Shown here: in pieces, positions 51,803 through 60,745 of the stretch
Position numbering within the stretch: position 1 is the first letter of the stretch
Layout of the letters: each line of letters opens with the position of its first letter
Assembly: GCA_944389275.1 (NCBI GenBank)
Contig: CALXLT010000046.1
Location: 1 to 64,000, forward strand
Reading direction: 5' to 3'
From: an uncultured Spirochaetaceae bacterium
Lineage (GTDB): Bacteria > Spirochaetota > Spirochaetia > Sphaerochaetales > Sphaerochaetaceae
Length of the DNA stretch: 64,000 bases
Notes under the pieces: generated by a model
The model's database searches: none
Told to the model about the DNA's origin: nothing
Seen by the model: the letters and a program-made list of their open reading frames with translations, nothing else
Made by a program: the position numbers and the translations under genes

Positions 51803-53158
51803 TCATCTTGCAGGGCCTTTCGCCAGTATCCTGTCCTTCATGAGCATGAATGTGATGAATACGGATAGCGCCGAGACGGAGTCCGCCAGGGACTCAGCAA
51901 GGAACACGCCCTTTGCCCCAAGGGCTGTGGAGGAGAGGATGTATACGAGCGGGATGAGAAGGATCACCTTCCTGAAGCACGCAAAGAAGAGCGAGAGCCC
52001 CGCCTGCCCAAGTCCGACAAGCGTGTTCTGGCTGGCTGTCTGGAAGCCGAATATCATGAAGCCCGTGATATAGAAAGGCATCATGGGGACGGTGAAGTCG
52101 ACGAGCTCGGGCGATGATGTGAAGAGCGATATGAATGCACGGGGGAAGATATTGCAGGAAAGGGACACGAGCGCGGTGTATGAGAGAGCTATCACCAGCG
52201 CGATCCTGAACGCCTCAAGCACCCTCTTGTCCTTCTTCGCCCCGAAGTTGTAGCTGATTATCGGGACAAGGGCCTGGTTCATGCCGGTCACTGGCATCAT
52301 CGCGAAGTTGAGTATAGAGGAGAGTATCGTCATCGCGCCCACTGCAAGGTCCCCGGAGATCGCCTGGAGCCTTGATGTGAATACGAATGACATCGCGGCT
52401 TCGGTGATGTTCATGGTGAATGGTGACATGCCGAGCGTTATGATCGGCCTCAGCGCCAACGGCTTGAATGCAGAGCGCGAGAAGGAGAGGTGCAGCGTGC
52501 TTCTCCGTCCCATGAGGAAAGAGACTACATACAGCGCGGATGCTCCCTGGGATATCACGGTGGCAAGCGCGGCCCCTGCCGCCTCCATGCCAAGGCCGAA
52601 GATGAAGATAGGGTCGAGGACTATGTTCATTGCGGCGCCGATTATCACCGTGAGCATGCTCATCGTCGTCTTTCCCTGCATCGAGATGAAGGGATTGAGG
52701 CCGAGCGTGATGAGGACGAACGGCGTTCCCGCAAGGTATATCATCAGGTACCTGCTGCCATGGACCGCGGTTCTTTCCGATGCCCCGAAGAGATAGAGAA
52801 GCGGCTCCTTCATGGCATAGAAGAAGGCCATCAGTGCAAATGAGAGGATCAGGAGGGATATTGCGCTTGTCGAGAGTATCTCCTCGGCTTTCTTCCTGTT
52901 GCCCTGCCCGAGGTATGTCGCGGCCCGAGGGGCTCCTCCGTTCCCTATAAGCGATGAGAATGCCGAGATTATCAGTATGATAGGGTATGTCAGTCCCACT
53001 CCCGTGAGTATCTCGGCGCCTTTTCCCGCGATATGGCCGAGGAATATGCGGTCGACAAGGTTGTACATTCCATTCACGATCTGGGCTATGATGAGAGGCA
53101 GCGCCATCGTCATCAGCAGCCTTGGTACCTTCATCGTCCCGAGTTCTTCCTGCGTCAT
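51803..53158 (-). CDS. MATE-family efflux transporter, copy 2
   Basis: The 451-residue protein has about twelve hydrophobic segments and MATE motifs such as VNGMYNLVDRIFLGHIAGKG, GNGGAPRAATYLGQG, IGAAMNIVLDPIFIFGLGME and MNQALVPIISYNFGAK. It is a paralogue of the transporter at 33904. The start at 53158 is chosen because TATACA lies six bases upstream; an in-frame codon at 53176 overlaps that -10. The esterase gene lies downstream on the same strand after a 49-bp gap. Confidence 0.92.
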   Translation of the reverse strand: MTQEELGTMKVPRLLMTMALPLIIAQIVNGMYNLVDRIFLGHIAGKGAEILTGVGLTYPIILIISAFSSLIGNGGAPRAATYLGQGNRKKAEEILSTSAISLLILSFALMAFFYAMKEPLLYLFGASERTAVHGSRYLMIYLAGTPFVLITLGLNPFISMQGKTTMSMLTVIIGAAMNIVLDPIFIFGLGMEAAGAALATVISQGASALYVVSFLMGRRSTLHLSFSRSAFKPLALRPIITLGMSPFTMNITEAAMSFVFTSRLQAISGDLAVGAMTILSSILNFAMMPVTGMNQALVPIISYNFGAKKDKRVLEAFRIALVIALSYTALVSLSCNIFPRAFISLFTSSPELVDFTVPMMPFYITGFMIFGFQTASQNTLVGLGQAGLSLFFACFRKVILLIPLVYILSSTALGAKGVFLAESLADSVSALSVFITFMLMKDRILAKGPAR

Positions 53159-53164
53159 ATTCCC

Positions 53165-53170
53165 TGTATA
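53165..53170 (-). promoter_or_regulatory. Putative -10 of second MATE gene, leaderless
   Basis: TATACA on the minus strand is followed by GGGAAT and the ATG at 53158. The GGGA could also be a weak ribosome site, so the leaderless reading is less certain here. Confidence 0.35.
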
Positions 53171-53252
53171 TACCAAAAGGCCTGTCCTCGCATATCGGTA
53201 AGAGAAAGCTTTCAGGGTGGATTATTGCGGGATATCACGGTAACATCTAGAT

Positions 53253-54107
53253 GTGAGGAAAGTTAAGGAAGGAAGGAGAGTAAGGACGCTTTCTCCATAC
53301 AACATGATCATCCCGTATATCATGGTGCACCGCCATGACAGCCAGAACTCGATCAAGACATCCGTCGAGGTCGCGGGGGCTGAGAACCTTGTCCGAAGGC
53401 TCAGGGCCGAGGGCTATGATTCCATCGGGATACTCCATGTCATAATCGCCGCGTATATCAGGGCGATCAGCCAGCGTCCGGGCGTGAACAGGTTCATCAG
53501 GGGGCAGAAGATCTGGGCAAGGAACGGCATCGTCGTCAATCTAGTGGCCAAGACCAAGATGAAGCTTGATGCCGATGACACCACGCTCAAGATGAGATTC
53601 TCCCCGAGCGACACTATCCTTGACGTGTATGAGAAGTTCAGCGAGGCGTATGCCCGCGTGAGCGAAGGCGGCGAGGGCAAGGGCGATAAGGCCGCTAGGA
53701 TCATCTGCTATATCCCCGGCATATTCAAGAAGCTCGCGATAGGCGTGCTCCGCGGCCTGGATTACTTTGGTCTGATGCCCCATGCCATCGTCGAGGCTTC
53801 CCCGTTCCATGGTTCCTTGTTCATAACGAACATGGCGTCGCTGAATATCCCTCCGATAGTCCATCATCTCTATAACTTCGGCAATGTCCCCGTGTTCATC
53901 GCCTTCGGCGCGAAGCGCTATGAGATAGTGCTGGATGATGAGGGCAACGCGTCGAAGAAGAGGGTCATAGATTTCGTCGCCAACCTGGATGAGAGGATCT
54001 GCGATGGATACTACTACGCCTCGGCGATGAAGCTTTTCCTGAAGTACTTCAAGGAGCCTGAGGAACTCATCAATCCTCCTGAAACGGTGGTCGAGGATAT
54101 TCCATAA
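53253..54107 (+). CDS. Stand-alone E2-type acyltransferase domain, catalytic His missing
   Basis: The 284-residue protein resembles the catalytic domain of 2-oxo acid dehydrogenase E2 / chloramphenicol acetyltransferase-like proteins, with HVIIAAYIRAISQRPGVNRFI, SLFITNMASLNIPPIVHHLY and NVPVFIAFG. There is no lipoyl domain or peripheral subunit-binding domain. Where E2 enzymes have DHRxxDG, with the catalytic His, this protein reads DERICDG, so the His is Glu. It is probably not an acyltransferase of the classic type. The start is GTG at 53253. metY follows after 28 bp with its own promoter. Confidence 0.75.
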   Translation: MRKVKEGRRVRTLSPYNMIIPYIMVHRHDSQNSIKTSVEVAGAENLVRRLRAEGYDSIGILHVIIAAYIRAISQRPGVNRFIRGQKIWARNGIVVNLVAKTKMKLDADDTTLKMRFSPSDTILDVYEKFSEAYARVSEGGEGKGDKAARIICYIPGIFKKLAIGVLRGLDYFGLMPHAIVEASPFHGSLFITNMASLNIPPIVHHLYNFGNVPVFIAFGAKRYEIVLDDEGNASKKRVIDFVANLDERICDGYYYASAMKLFLKYFKEPEELINPPETVVEDIP

Positions 54108-54123
54108 CGATATTCCAAGGGGA

Positions 54124-54129
54124 TAGAAT
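54124..54129 (+). promoter_or_regulatory. Putative -10 of metY, leaderless
   Basis: TAGAAT is followed by GCCCTT and the ATG at 54136, a six-base gap with no ribosome site next to the start. Confidence 0.4.
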
Positions 54130-54135
54130 GCCCTT

Positions 54136-55428
54136 ATGGAAGATAGAACCTGGAAGAAGGCCACTCTCTGCGTGCAGGGTGGCTATCAAGCGCATAACGG
54201 AGGGCCAAGGGTCCTCCCTATATATCAGAGCACGACGTATCGCTATGACTCCTCCGAGGAGCTTGCGAAGCTGTTTGACCTTGAGTCCGATGGCCATATG
54301 TACACGAGGATATCAAACCCGACCGTGGCTGCTGTCGAGGATAAGATCGCGAAGCTGGAGGGCGGGGTCGGCGCCATGATGACCTCTTCCGGCCAGGCCG
54401 CGTCCCTCATATCGGTTCTCAATATCGCGTCCCAGGGGGATAACTTCCTGATGATGGGAAACCTCTATGGAGGCACGACGAATCTATTTTTAGTCACGAT
54501 GAGGAGGATGGGCATAGAGGCGAGGGTCATCAGCGAGGATATGAGCGATGAGGAGATACTCTCCCGCATCGATGGGCGTACCCGTCTCATGTTCGGCGAG
54601 ACCATCGCGAACCCCTCCCTTGATATCTTTGACTTCGACCGCTTCGTGCCCCTTTCGCATAAGGCCGGGCTGCCGCTTGTCATAGACAATACATTCGCCA
54701 CCCCTATACTCTGCAATCCGATCGCGCTCGGCGCAGACATAGTCGTCCATTCCACGACCAAGTACATGGATGGCCACGCGATGGTAGTCGGCGGGGTTAT
54801 CGTCGATGGCGGCACGTTCGACTGGGAGAAGAGCGGCAGGTATCCTGAGCTCACGGAGCCTGATGAGTCATACCATGGCGTTGTCTATACGAGGCAGTTC
54901 GGACGCGCCGCGTACATAACGAAGGCCAGGACTCAGCTCATGAGGGACCTTGGATCCACTCCGCAGCCGATGGCCGCGTTCCTCCTGAACATAGGGCTTG
55001 AGACTCTTGACCTGAGGATCAGGAAGCATAGCGGCAATGCCCTTAAGGTCGCTGAGTACCTGAACGGGCGGACCGATCTGATATCAAGTGTGAGCTATCC
55101 GGGCCTTCCGTCCTCTCCTGAGCACGCCAAGACGATGAAGTATCTTGAGGGAGGGCTTTCCTCCGGTGTCGTGTCATTCTCGATGAAGGGCGGGCGTGAG
55201 AGCGCCATGAGGTTCATGGACTCGCTGAAGATGGCGGCGATCGTCATCCATGTCGCCGATGCCCGTACCTGTGTCCTCAATCCGGCATCCACGACGCATA
55301 GGCAGCTTTCCGACGAGATGCTCAGGGAAGCTGGAATAGACCCGGGCTTCGTGAGGCTCTCTGTCGGCATCGAGGATATCGATGACATCATTGCGGATAT
55401 CAAGGAGGCACTCGATAGATGCCTATAA
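54136..55428 (+). CDS. metY: O-acetylhomoserine sulfhydrylase (Cys/Met metabolism PLP enzyme)
   Basis: The 430-residue protein is of the Cys/Met PLP family. It shows [29 protein letters not shown], a [11 protein letters not shown] loop with the Asp that binds the pyridine nitrogen, and [10 protein letters not shown] with the Schiff-base lysine. Length and sequence fit O-acetylhomoserine sulfhydrylase, which joins O-acetylhomoserine and sulfide into homocysteine. Cystathionine gamma-synthase is a less likely alternative since these are usually about 380 residues. It overlaps metA by 10 bp, and that MetA is predicted to use acetyl-CoA, so the two make a direct sulfhydrylation route. Confidence 0.88.
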   Translation: MEDRTWKKATLCVQGGYQAHNGGPRVLPIYQSTTYRYDSSEELAKLFDLESDGHMYTRISNPTVAAVEDKIAKLEGGVGAMMTSSGQAASLISVLNIASQGDNFLMMGNLYGGTTNLFLVTMRRMGIEARVISEDMSDEEILSRIDGRTRLMFGETIANPSLDIFDFDRFVPLSHKAGLPLVIDNTFATPILCNPIALGADIVVHSTTKYMDGHAMVVGGVIVDGGTFDWEKSGRYPELTEPDESYHGVVYTRQFGRAAYITKARTQLMRDLGSTPQPMAAFLLNIGLETLDLRIRKHSGNALKVAEYLNGRTDLISSVSYPGLPSSPEHAKTMKYLEGGLSSGVVSFSMKGGRESAMRFMDSLKMAAIVIHVADARTCVLNPASTTHRQLSDEMLREAGIDPGFVRLSVGIEDIDDIIADIKEALDRCL

Positions 55429-56333
55429 AGATCCCAGATAAGCTTCCCGCGAAGGAGGTGCTTGAAAGCGAGAACATCTTCGTGATGACCGAGAGAAGGG
55501 CACTGTCCCAGGACATGAGGCCGCTTCGCATCGCGCTGCTGAACCTCATGCCGACGAAGGTCGCGACGGAGACACAGCTTTCGAGATTGCTTGGAAACAC
55601 TCCGCTTCAGGTGGAGCTCACGCTCGTGCAGGTCGAGAGCCATGTGTCCAGGAACACCTCCGCGGAGCATATGCTTTCCTTCTACCATCCATTCAGCGAG
55701 ATCGAGGGCGAGAACTTCGATGGGATGGTCATAACAGGGGCTCCTGTCGAGCGCCTTGAGTATGAGGAAGTTGAGTACTGGGATGAGCTGCAGAGGATAA
55801 TGGAATGGACGAAGACCCATGTCCATTCCACGTTCCATATCTGCTGGGGAGCGCAGGCCGCGCTCTATTACCACTTCGGAATAAGGAAGAGGATGCTTCC
55901 CGAAAAGCTCTTCGGGGTCTTCCCTCACCGCGTGGTCTATCGCAACCCCGTGCTGCTCCGTGGCTTTGATGATGTCTTCTATGTCCCTCACTCGAGGTAC
56001 ACCACGTGCTCGACTGAGGATATGATGGCCGAGAAGCGCCTCAAGATCCTCGCAGCCTCTGAAGAGGCCGGCGTGTACGCGGCGATGACGCAGGACGGGC
56101 GCCAGATATTCATCTCCGGACACAGCGAGTATGATAGGGATACTCTCAAGCTTGAGTACATAAGGGATATCTCCCAGGGCCTTTCGACACCGGTTCCGAA
56201 GAACTACTTCCCCGATGATGATCCGGAGGCCGTGCCGTTCATGCGCTGGAGAAGCCACGCCAACCTGCTGTACTCGAACTGGCTGAACTACTTCGTTTAC
56301 CAGACAACGCCTTATGACCTCTCTGAGCTTTGA
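55419..56333 (+). CDS. metA: Homoserine O-acetyltransferase, MetA type
   Basis: The 304-residue protein matches MetA throughout, with [20 protein letters not shown] near residue 41, the nucleophile Cys142 in [11 protein letters not shown] and HSRYTTC. Position 111 is Glu in [12 protein letters not shown]. In this family Glu111 selects acetyl-CoA while Gly111 selects succinyl-CoA, so this is an acetyltransferase despite the common name homoserine succinyltransferase. It makes O-acetylhomoserine for the overlapping metY product. The reading frame ends shortly before the arg operon promoter. Confidence 0.93.
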   Translation: MPIKIPDKLPAKEVLESENIFVMTERRALSQDMRPLRIALLNLMPTKVATETQLSRLLGNTPLQVELTLVQVESHVSRNTSAEHMLSFYHPFSEIEGENFDGMVITGAPVERLEYEEVEYWDELQRIMEWTKTHVHSTFHICWGAQAALYYHFGIRKRMLPEKLFGVFPHRVVYRNPVLLRGFDDVFYVPHSRYTTCSTEDMMAEKRLKILAASEEAGVYAAMTQDGRQIFISGHSEYDRDTLKLEYIRDISQGLSTPVPKNYFPDDDPEAVPFMRWRSHANLLYSNWLNYFVYQTTPYDLSEL

Positions 56334-56362
56334 TTAATATTCAATATTTTTTCAATATTTAT

Positions 56363-56400
56363 GCATAATAGGTAGCCAAAACTTCTATTATGCGTATAAT
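56363..56400 (+). promoter_or_regulatory. Operator and promoter of the argCJBD operon
   Basis: GCATAATAG (56363-56371) and CTATTATGC (56385-56393) are perfect 9-bp arms with a 13-bp centre, and are followed at once by TATAAT (56395-56400). Several ATTCA-like half sites lie upstream in an AT-rich stretch. The operator lies across the -35 region, which fits repression by arginine, possibly by an ArgR-like protein not in the window. A GGAGGG ribosome site precedes the argC ATG. Confidence 0.6.
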
Positions 56401-56423
56401 TATGCCATATCGTGGAGGGCAAA

Positions 56424-57458
56424 ATGGTAAAAGCTGCTGTTCTTGGAGCTACGGGATACGCCGGTGCCGAGCTTGTAAGGCTCCTTTCCGGGCATCCTGA
56501 TACAGAGATCGTGTATCTCGCGTCCCATTCATACGCGGGGAAGAAGTTCTCCGATATATATCCCGGGATGCGCTCTGCCGTGGATATGGTTCTCTCCGAG
56601 GACAGCATAGAGGCTGCCGCCTCCGTCGCTGATGTTGTGTTCCTCGCTCTTCCCGCGGGCATTGCCTCGAAAAGCGTGACCGAGGATATCCTCTCGAAGG
56701 CGAAGATCATAGATCTTGGCGCTGATTTCCGCCTCCACGATAAGGATACGTATGAGACATGGTACAATGTGGAGCACTTCGGGGAGAAGCTTCTTGGGGA
56801 AGCTGTATACGGGCTTCCAGAGATACATAGGGAAAAGATCAGGGGAAAGCGTCTTGTCGCGAATCCCGGGTGCTATACCACATGCTCGATCCTCACGCTC
56901 TATCCGCTTATCAAAAGCGGCCTTGTCGATACCGGTTCCGTGATAATAGACGCCCTTTCTGGGACTACGGGAGCCGGAAGGAGCGAGAAGACCACATCGC
57001 TTTTCTGCGAGGTGAACGAGACCGTGAAGGCCTATGGCGTGGCAAACCATCGCCATACCCCGGAGATTGAGCAGGAGCTCTCGGAGGCTGCGGGAGCGGC
57101 TATCCATGTGCAGTTCACTCCCCATCTCATTCCGATGAACAGGGGAATACTGGCAACCTGCTACGCAAGGCTCAGGGAAGGGGTCACGGATGAGGATGTC
57201 GCGGCCGCGTACTCGATGTATGATGGCGAGAAGTTCATCCGTCTTGTGGATACACCTCCCGAGACGCGTTACGTCAAGGGCACGAATACCGTGGATATCG
57301 GATACAGGATAGACCATAGGACAGGCAATATCATCGCTATGGGTGCTATCGATAATCTTGTGAAGGGAGCGGCAGGACAGGCTGTGCAGAACATGAACAT
57401 CCTCTTCTCCCTCGATGAGGCGGAGGGGCTCAGCGTGGCCTCGGCCTCTACGTTCTGA
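56424..57458 (+). CDS. argC: N-acetyl-gamma-glutamyl-phosphate reductase
   Basis: The 344-residue protein has the NADP-binding start AAVLGATGYAGAELVRLLSGHP, the active-site Cys in VANPGCYTTCSILTLYPL near residue 148, SGTTGAGRS and VANHRHTPEIEQEL. It reduces N-acetylglutamyl phosphate in arginine synthesis. The ATG at 56424 has a GGAGGG site; the GTG at 56412 is in frame but overlaps that site. It leads argC-argJ-argB-argD. Confidence 0.96.
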   Translation: MVKAAVLGATGYAGAELVRLLSGHPDTEIVYLASHSYAGKKFSDIYPGMRSAVDMVLSEDSIEAAASVADVVFLALPAGIASKSVTEDILSKAKIIDLGADFRLHDKDTYETWYNVEHFGEKLLGEAVYGLPEIHREKIRGKRLVANPGCYTTCSILTLYPLIKSGLVDTGSVIIDALSGTTGAGRSEKTTSLFCEVNETVKAYGVANHRHTPEIEQELSEAAGAAIHVQFTPHLIPMNRGILATCYARLREGVTDEDVAAAYSMYDGEKFIRLVDTPPETRYVKGTNTVDIGYRIDHRTGNIIAMGAIDNLVKGAAGQAVQNMNILFSLDEAEGLSVASASTF

Positions 57459-57465
57459 GGTTCTT

Positions 57466-58674
57466 ATGGAAGTCATCAAAGGCGGGGTCACATCCCCTAA
57501 GGGATTCAGTGCAGCCGGAGTGCATGCCGGCTTGAAGAAGGCGAAGAAGGACATGGCGCTCCTTGTCTCAGCGGTGCCGGCGGCAAGCGCCGCGGCATTC
57601 ACGACGAACAAGGTGAAGGCCGCTCCGGTCCTCTGGGATATGGACATCCTCAAGGGAGGCAAGGCCCAGGCTGTCGTCATCAATAGCGGCAACGCCAACG
57701 CCTGCACAGGCGAGAAGGGGCTGGAGGATGCTGAGGAGACAGCGGCATATGCTGCCGGGAAGCTTGGACTGGAGAAGGATATGGTCTATGTCTCCTCGAC
57801 GGGAGTCATAGGCGTTCCCCTCGATATGGCGGCGATCAGGCATGGCATAGATATGCTTGTGCCCGCTCTCTCTGCGGATGGATCGGATGCCGCTGAGGCT
57901 ATCCTCACGACGGATACGTTCGTGAAGGAAGCTGCCGCGACGGCGGTCATAGGCGGCGTGAAGGTCACTGTCGCGGGCATGGCGAAGGGCTCGGGGATGA
58001 TACATCCCAACATGGCCACGATGCTTTCCTACATAACGACCGACGCTGTTATCTCCCAGCCGCTTCTTCAGAAGCTTCTCGGCACGACTGTCGAGGATAC
58101 CTTCAATATGATATCCGTCGATGGCGACACGTCGACCAATGACAGCGTCATAGTGCTTGCCAACGGCATGGCGGGCAACGCCATGATCGAGGAGGGGTGC
58201 GAGGGCTATGAGGACTTCGAGGAGGCTTTCCGCTTTGTCCTCGGAGAGCTCGCGAAGGATATCGTGAAGGATGGGGAAGGAGCTGGACGCTTCATAGAGA
58301 TGACCGTGAGCAACGCGCTCACGAAGAAGGACGCGAAGATCCTTGCCCGCTCTGTCATATCCTCATCGCTCGTGAAGGCCGCGTTCTTCGGCGCTGACGC
58401 GAACTGGGGACGCATACTTTGCGCTATGGGCTATTCCGGGGCGGATTTCGATCCATCCCTTGTCGATCTCTCGTTCTCGTCTCCATCTGGCTCCATGGCT
58501 GTCGTGAAGGGCGGGGAGCCTATACCGTTTGATGAAGGGAAGGCGAAGAAGATACTCCTTGAGAAGGAAGTGAAGGTCGAGGCCGATTGCCATCAGGGAG
58601 AGGCATCCGCAACGGCGTGGGGCTGCGATCTCACATATGACTATGTGAAGATCAACGGGGATTACAGGAGCTAG
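57466..58674 (+). CDS. argJ: Glutamate N-acetyltransferase / amino-acid acetyltransferase ArgJ
   Basis: The 402-residue precursor shows VINSGNANACTG and the self-cleavage site HPNMATMLSYITTD, where T185 becomes the nucleophile of the beta chain after autoproteolysis, plus GDTSTNDSVIVLANG. It recycles the acetyl group from N-acetylornithine to glutamate. Whether it also uses acetyl-CoA cannot be told from sequence; no argA is seen here. The ATG at 57466 has a GAGG site 7 nt after the argC stop. Confidence 0.95.
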   Translation: MEVIKGGVTSPKGFSAAGVHAGLKKAKKDMALLVSAVPAASAAAFTTNKVKAAPVLWDMDILKGGKAQAVVINSGNANACTGEKGLEDAEETAAYAAGKLGLEKDMVYVSSTGVIGVPLDMAAIRHGIDMLVPALSADGSDAAEAILTTDTFVKEAAATAVIGGVKVTVAGMAKGSGMIHPNMATMLSYITTDAVISQPLLQKLLGTTVEDTFNMISVDGDTSTNDSVIVLANGMAGNAMIEEGCEGYEDFEEAFRFVLGELAKDIVKDGEGAGRFIEMTVSNALTKKDAKILARSVISSSLVKAAFFGADANWGRILCAMGYSGADFDPSLVDLSFSSPSGSMAVVKGGEPIPFDEGKAKKILLEKEVKVEADCHQGEASATAWGCDLTYDYVKINGDYRS

Positions 58675-58675
58675 C

Positions 58676-59560
58676 ATGTTCGAGAAGGAAAGGGCGAAGG
58701 CGGATGTCCTAATAGAGGCCATCCCGTATATAAGGAAGTTCGCGGGATCTATAGTCGTCGTGAAATACGGTGGGTCCGCTATGATCGATGAGAAGCTCAA
58801 GAAGTCGGTCATAAAGGATATAGCGCTTCTGAAGTACATAGGGCTCAAGCCTGTCGTGGTGCATGGAGGAGGCAAGGAGATAACATCCCTTCTCGATAAG
58901 CTCGGCAAGAAGACCGAGTTCGTGGATGGGCTCCGCGTCACCGACAGCGAGACCGCGGCCGTGGCAGAGATGGTGCTTTCCGGCTCCATAGGCAAGAGCC
59001 TTGTCGAGAATCTCCAGGCCGTAGGCGTCGAGGCGTGCGGCATAAACGGCAAGGACGGGCACACGCTTCAGGCTAGGAAGAAGGTATATCCTAACGGCAT
59101 GGACCTTGGCTTCGTAGGGGAGATAGAGAAGGTTGACACGGCGCTGGTGGAGACGCTGATCCATTCCGGCTATGTCCCTGTGATAAGCCCTGTCGGTGTC
59201 GACTCGCTCTCGCAGACATATAATATAAACGCGGACTACGCGGCATCAGCCATCGCGGGGGCCCTCAACGCCCAGAAGCTTGTATTCCTTACCGATGTCG
59301 AGGGAATACTCCGCGATAAGGATGATCCTTCATCGATAATCGGCCGGATGAACGCGGCGGAGGCTAAGGCGCTCATAGCCGATGGTACGATAAAGGGTGG
59401 CATGATACCTAAAGTCGAATGCTGCCTGGATGCGCTGGAGAAGGGAGTCAAGTCCGTGCACGTCCTTGATGGCCGCCTGCCTCACTCGATGCTCCTTGAG
59501 ATATTCACCGTAAGTGGTATAGGAACGATGGTCACTCCGGAGGGATACAATGCCAAATGA
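58676..59560 (+). CDS. argB: N-acetylglutamate kinase
   Basis: The 294-residue protein has VVKYGGSAMIDEKLK at the start, VVHGGGKEI near residue 62, YNINADYAASAIAGALNA and a VLDGRLPHSMLLEIFT end. These are standard for acetylglutamate kinases. The N-terminal helix of about 20 residues, seen in arginine-inhibited hexameric forms, is present, so feedback inhibition by arginine is plausible. It starts 1 bp after the argJ stop. Confidence 0.96.
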   Translation: MFEKERAKADVLIEAIPYIRKFAGSIVVVKYGGSAMIDEKLKKSVIKDIALLKYIGLKPVVVHGGGKEITSLLDKLGKKTEFVDGLRVTDSETAAVAEMVLSGSIGKSLVENLQAVGVEACGINGKDGHTLQARKKVYPNGMDLGFVGEIEKVDTALVETLIHSGYVPVISPVGVDSLSQTYNINADYAASAIAGALNAQKLVFLTDVEGILRDKDDPSSIIGRMNAAEAKALIADGTIKGGMIPKVECCLDALEKGVKSVHVLDGRLPHSMLLEIFTVSGIGTMVTPEGYNAK

Positions 59561-60731
59561 TGAAGTAGTAAAGCTTGGAAAGGAAAGCTACATGTCCAAC
59601 TACTCCCAGTTCCCGATCTCGATCAGGAGCGGGAAGGGGATAGTCCTTACAGATGAGGATGGGAAGGAATATCTGGATTTCGTCGCGGGCATAGCCGTGA
59701 ATGCCCTCGGCTATGGCGATGAGGATGAGAAGAAGGCGCTTCTCTCCGTGATCGAGAGCGGGGTCCTGCATACATCGAACCTCTATTACAACAGCCATGC
59801 TGTGCATGCGGCGGCAGCGCTCAATAAGCTCGCTGGCTCGAAGGAGGTCTTCTTCTGCAATAGCGGAGCCGAGGCTAATGAGGCCGCGCTGAAGATGGCG
59901 AGGAAGAAGGGCTCTGAGAGCGGGAAGAGCACGATAATCTCGTTCGCCCATTCCTTCCATGGCCGCACTTATGGCGCTATCACCGTAACCGGCCAGGAGA
60001 AGTACCATAAGGGCTTCGCGCCGATGCTCCCGGGCGTTGTCTATGCCGAATACAACAACCTTGATTCCGTGAAGGCGTTGATGGATGAGCGCACCGCTGC
60101 CATAATCGTCGAGCCATTGCAGGGAGAAGGTGGGATAATCCCCGCGACCCATGAGTTCCTCTCGGGCCTGCGCTCGCTCTGCGATAGCTATGGGGCATTG
60201 CTGATCTTCGATGAGGTCCAGTGCGGCATGGGAAGGACGGGAAAGCCTTTCTGCTTCCAGAACTATGGCATCCAGCCGGATATCCTCACGCTTGCGAAGG
60301 CTCTTGGAGGAGGGCTGCCGATGGGCGCGGCCCTTGCTTTCGGGAATGCTGCGGGCATATTCACGCCAGGCGACCATGCCGCGACATTCGGCGGCAACGT
60401 GGCGGCGTCTGCCCTCGCTGAGGTCGTTCTTTCAAAGCTTCCGAAGCTCTCTGAGGAGGTTTCGAGGAAGGGCGAATATCTTCACGGGAAGCTCTCCGCT
60501 CTTGTCCAGAAGCATCCTGATAAGGCCGTGGAGGCGAGGGGCATGGGCTTCATGCAGGGACTGGATCTGAAGATCCCTCCCCTCGATGTCATAGCCAAGT
60601 GCATGGAGAAGGGGCTTCTCGTATGCTCCGCGGGCTACACGGTGCTGCGCTTCGTGCCGCCTCTTATCGCGACAGAGGAAGATATAGACAAGGCTATCGC
60701 GATAGTCGACGCATCCCTTTCGGAGCTCTGA
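59550..60731 (+). CDS. argD: Acetylornithine aminotransferase
   Basis: The 393-residue protein is a class III PLP aminotransferase: NSGAEANEAALKMARK near residue 107, SFHGRTYGAI, FDEVQCGMGRTG (the Asp that binds PLP) and LTLAKALGGGLPMGA with the Schiff-base lysine. It completes the acetylated steps up to N-acetylornithine. The start overlaps the argB end by 11 bp. It is the last gene of the operon; argF, argG and argH are not in the window. Confidence 0.95.
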   Translation: MPNDEVVKLGKESYMSNYSQFPISIRSGKGIVLTDEDGKEYLDFVAGIAVNALGYGDEDEKKALLSVIESGVLHTSNLYYNSHAVHAAAALNKLAGSKEVFFCNSGAEANEAALKMARKKGSESGKSTIISFAHSFHGRTYGAITVTGQEKYHKGFAPMLPGVVYAEYNNLDSVKALMDERTAAIIVEPLQGEGGIIPATHEFLSGLRSLCDSYGALLIFDEVQCGMGRTGKPFCFQNYGIQPDILTLAKALGGGLPMGAALAFGNAAGIFTPGDHAATFGGNVAASALAEVVLSKLPKLSEEVSRKGEYLHGKLSALVQKHPDKAVEARGMGFMQGLDLKIPPLDVIAKCMEKGLLVCSAGYTVLRFVPPLIATEEDIDKAIAIVDASLSEL

Positions 60732-60745
60732 AAGAGGCTTTGTCC

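Noticed and set aside
55095-57707. Two long minus-strand open frames (about 390 codons each) opposite metY/metA and argC/argJ
   Set aside because: They are opposite strongly conserved enzymes in a GC-rich region where shadow frames are common; their translations are rich in His and Arg and have no domain signature.
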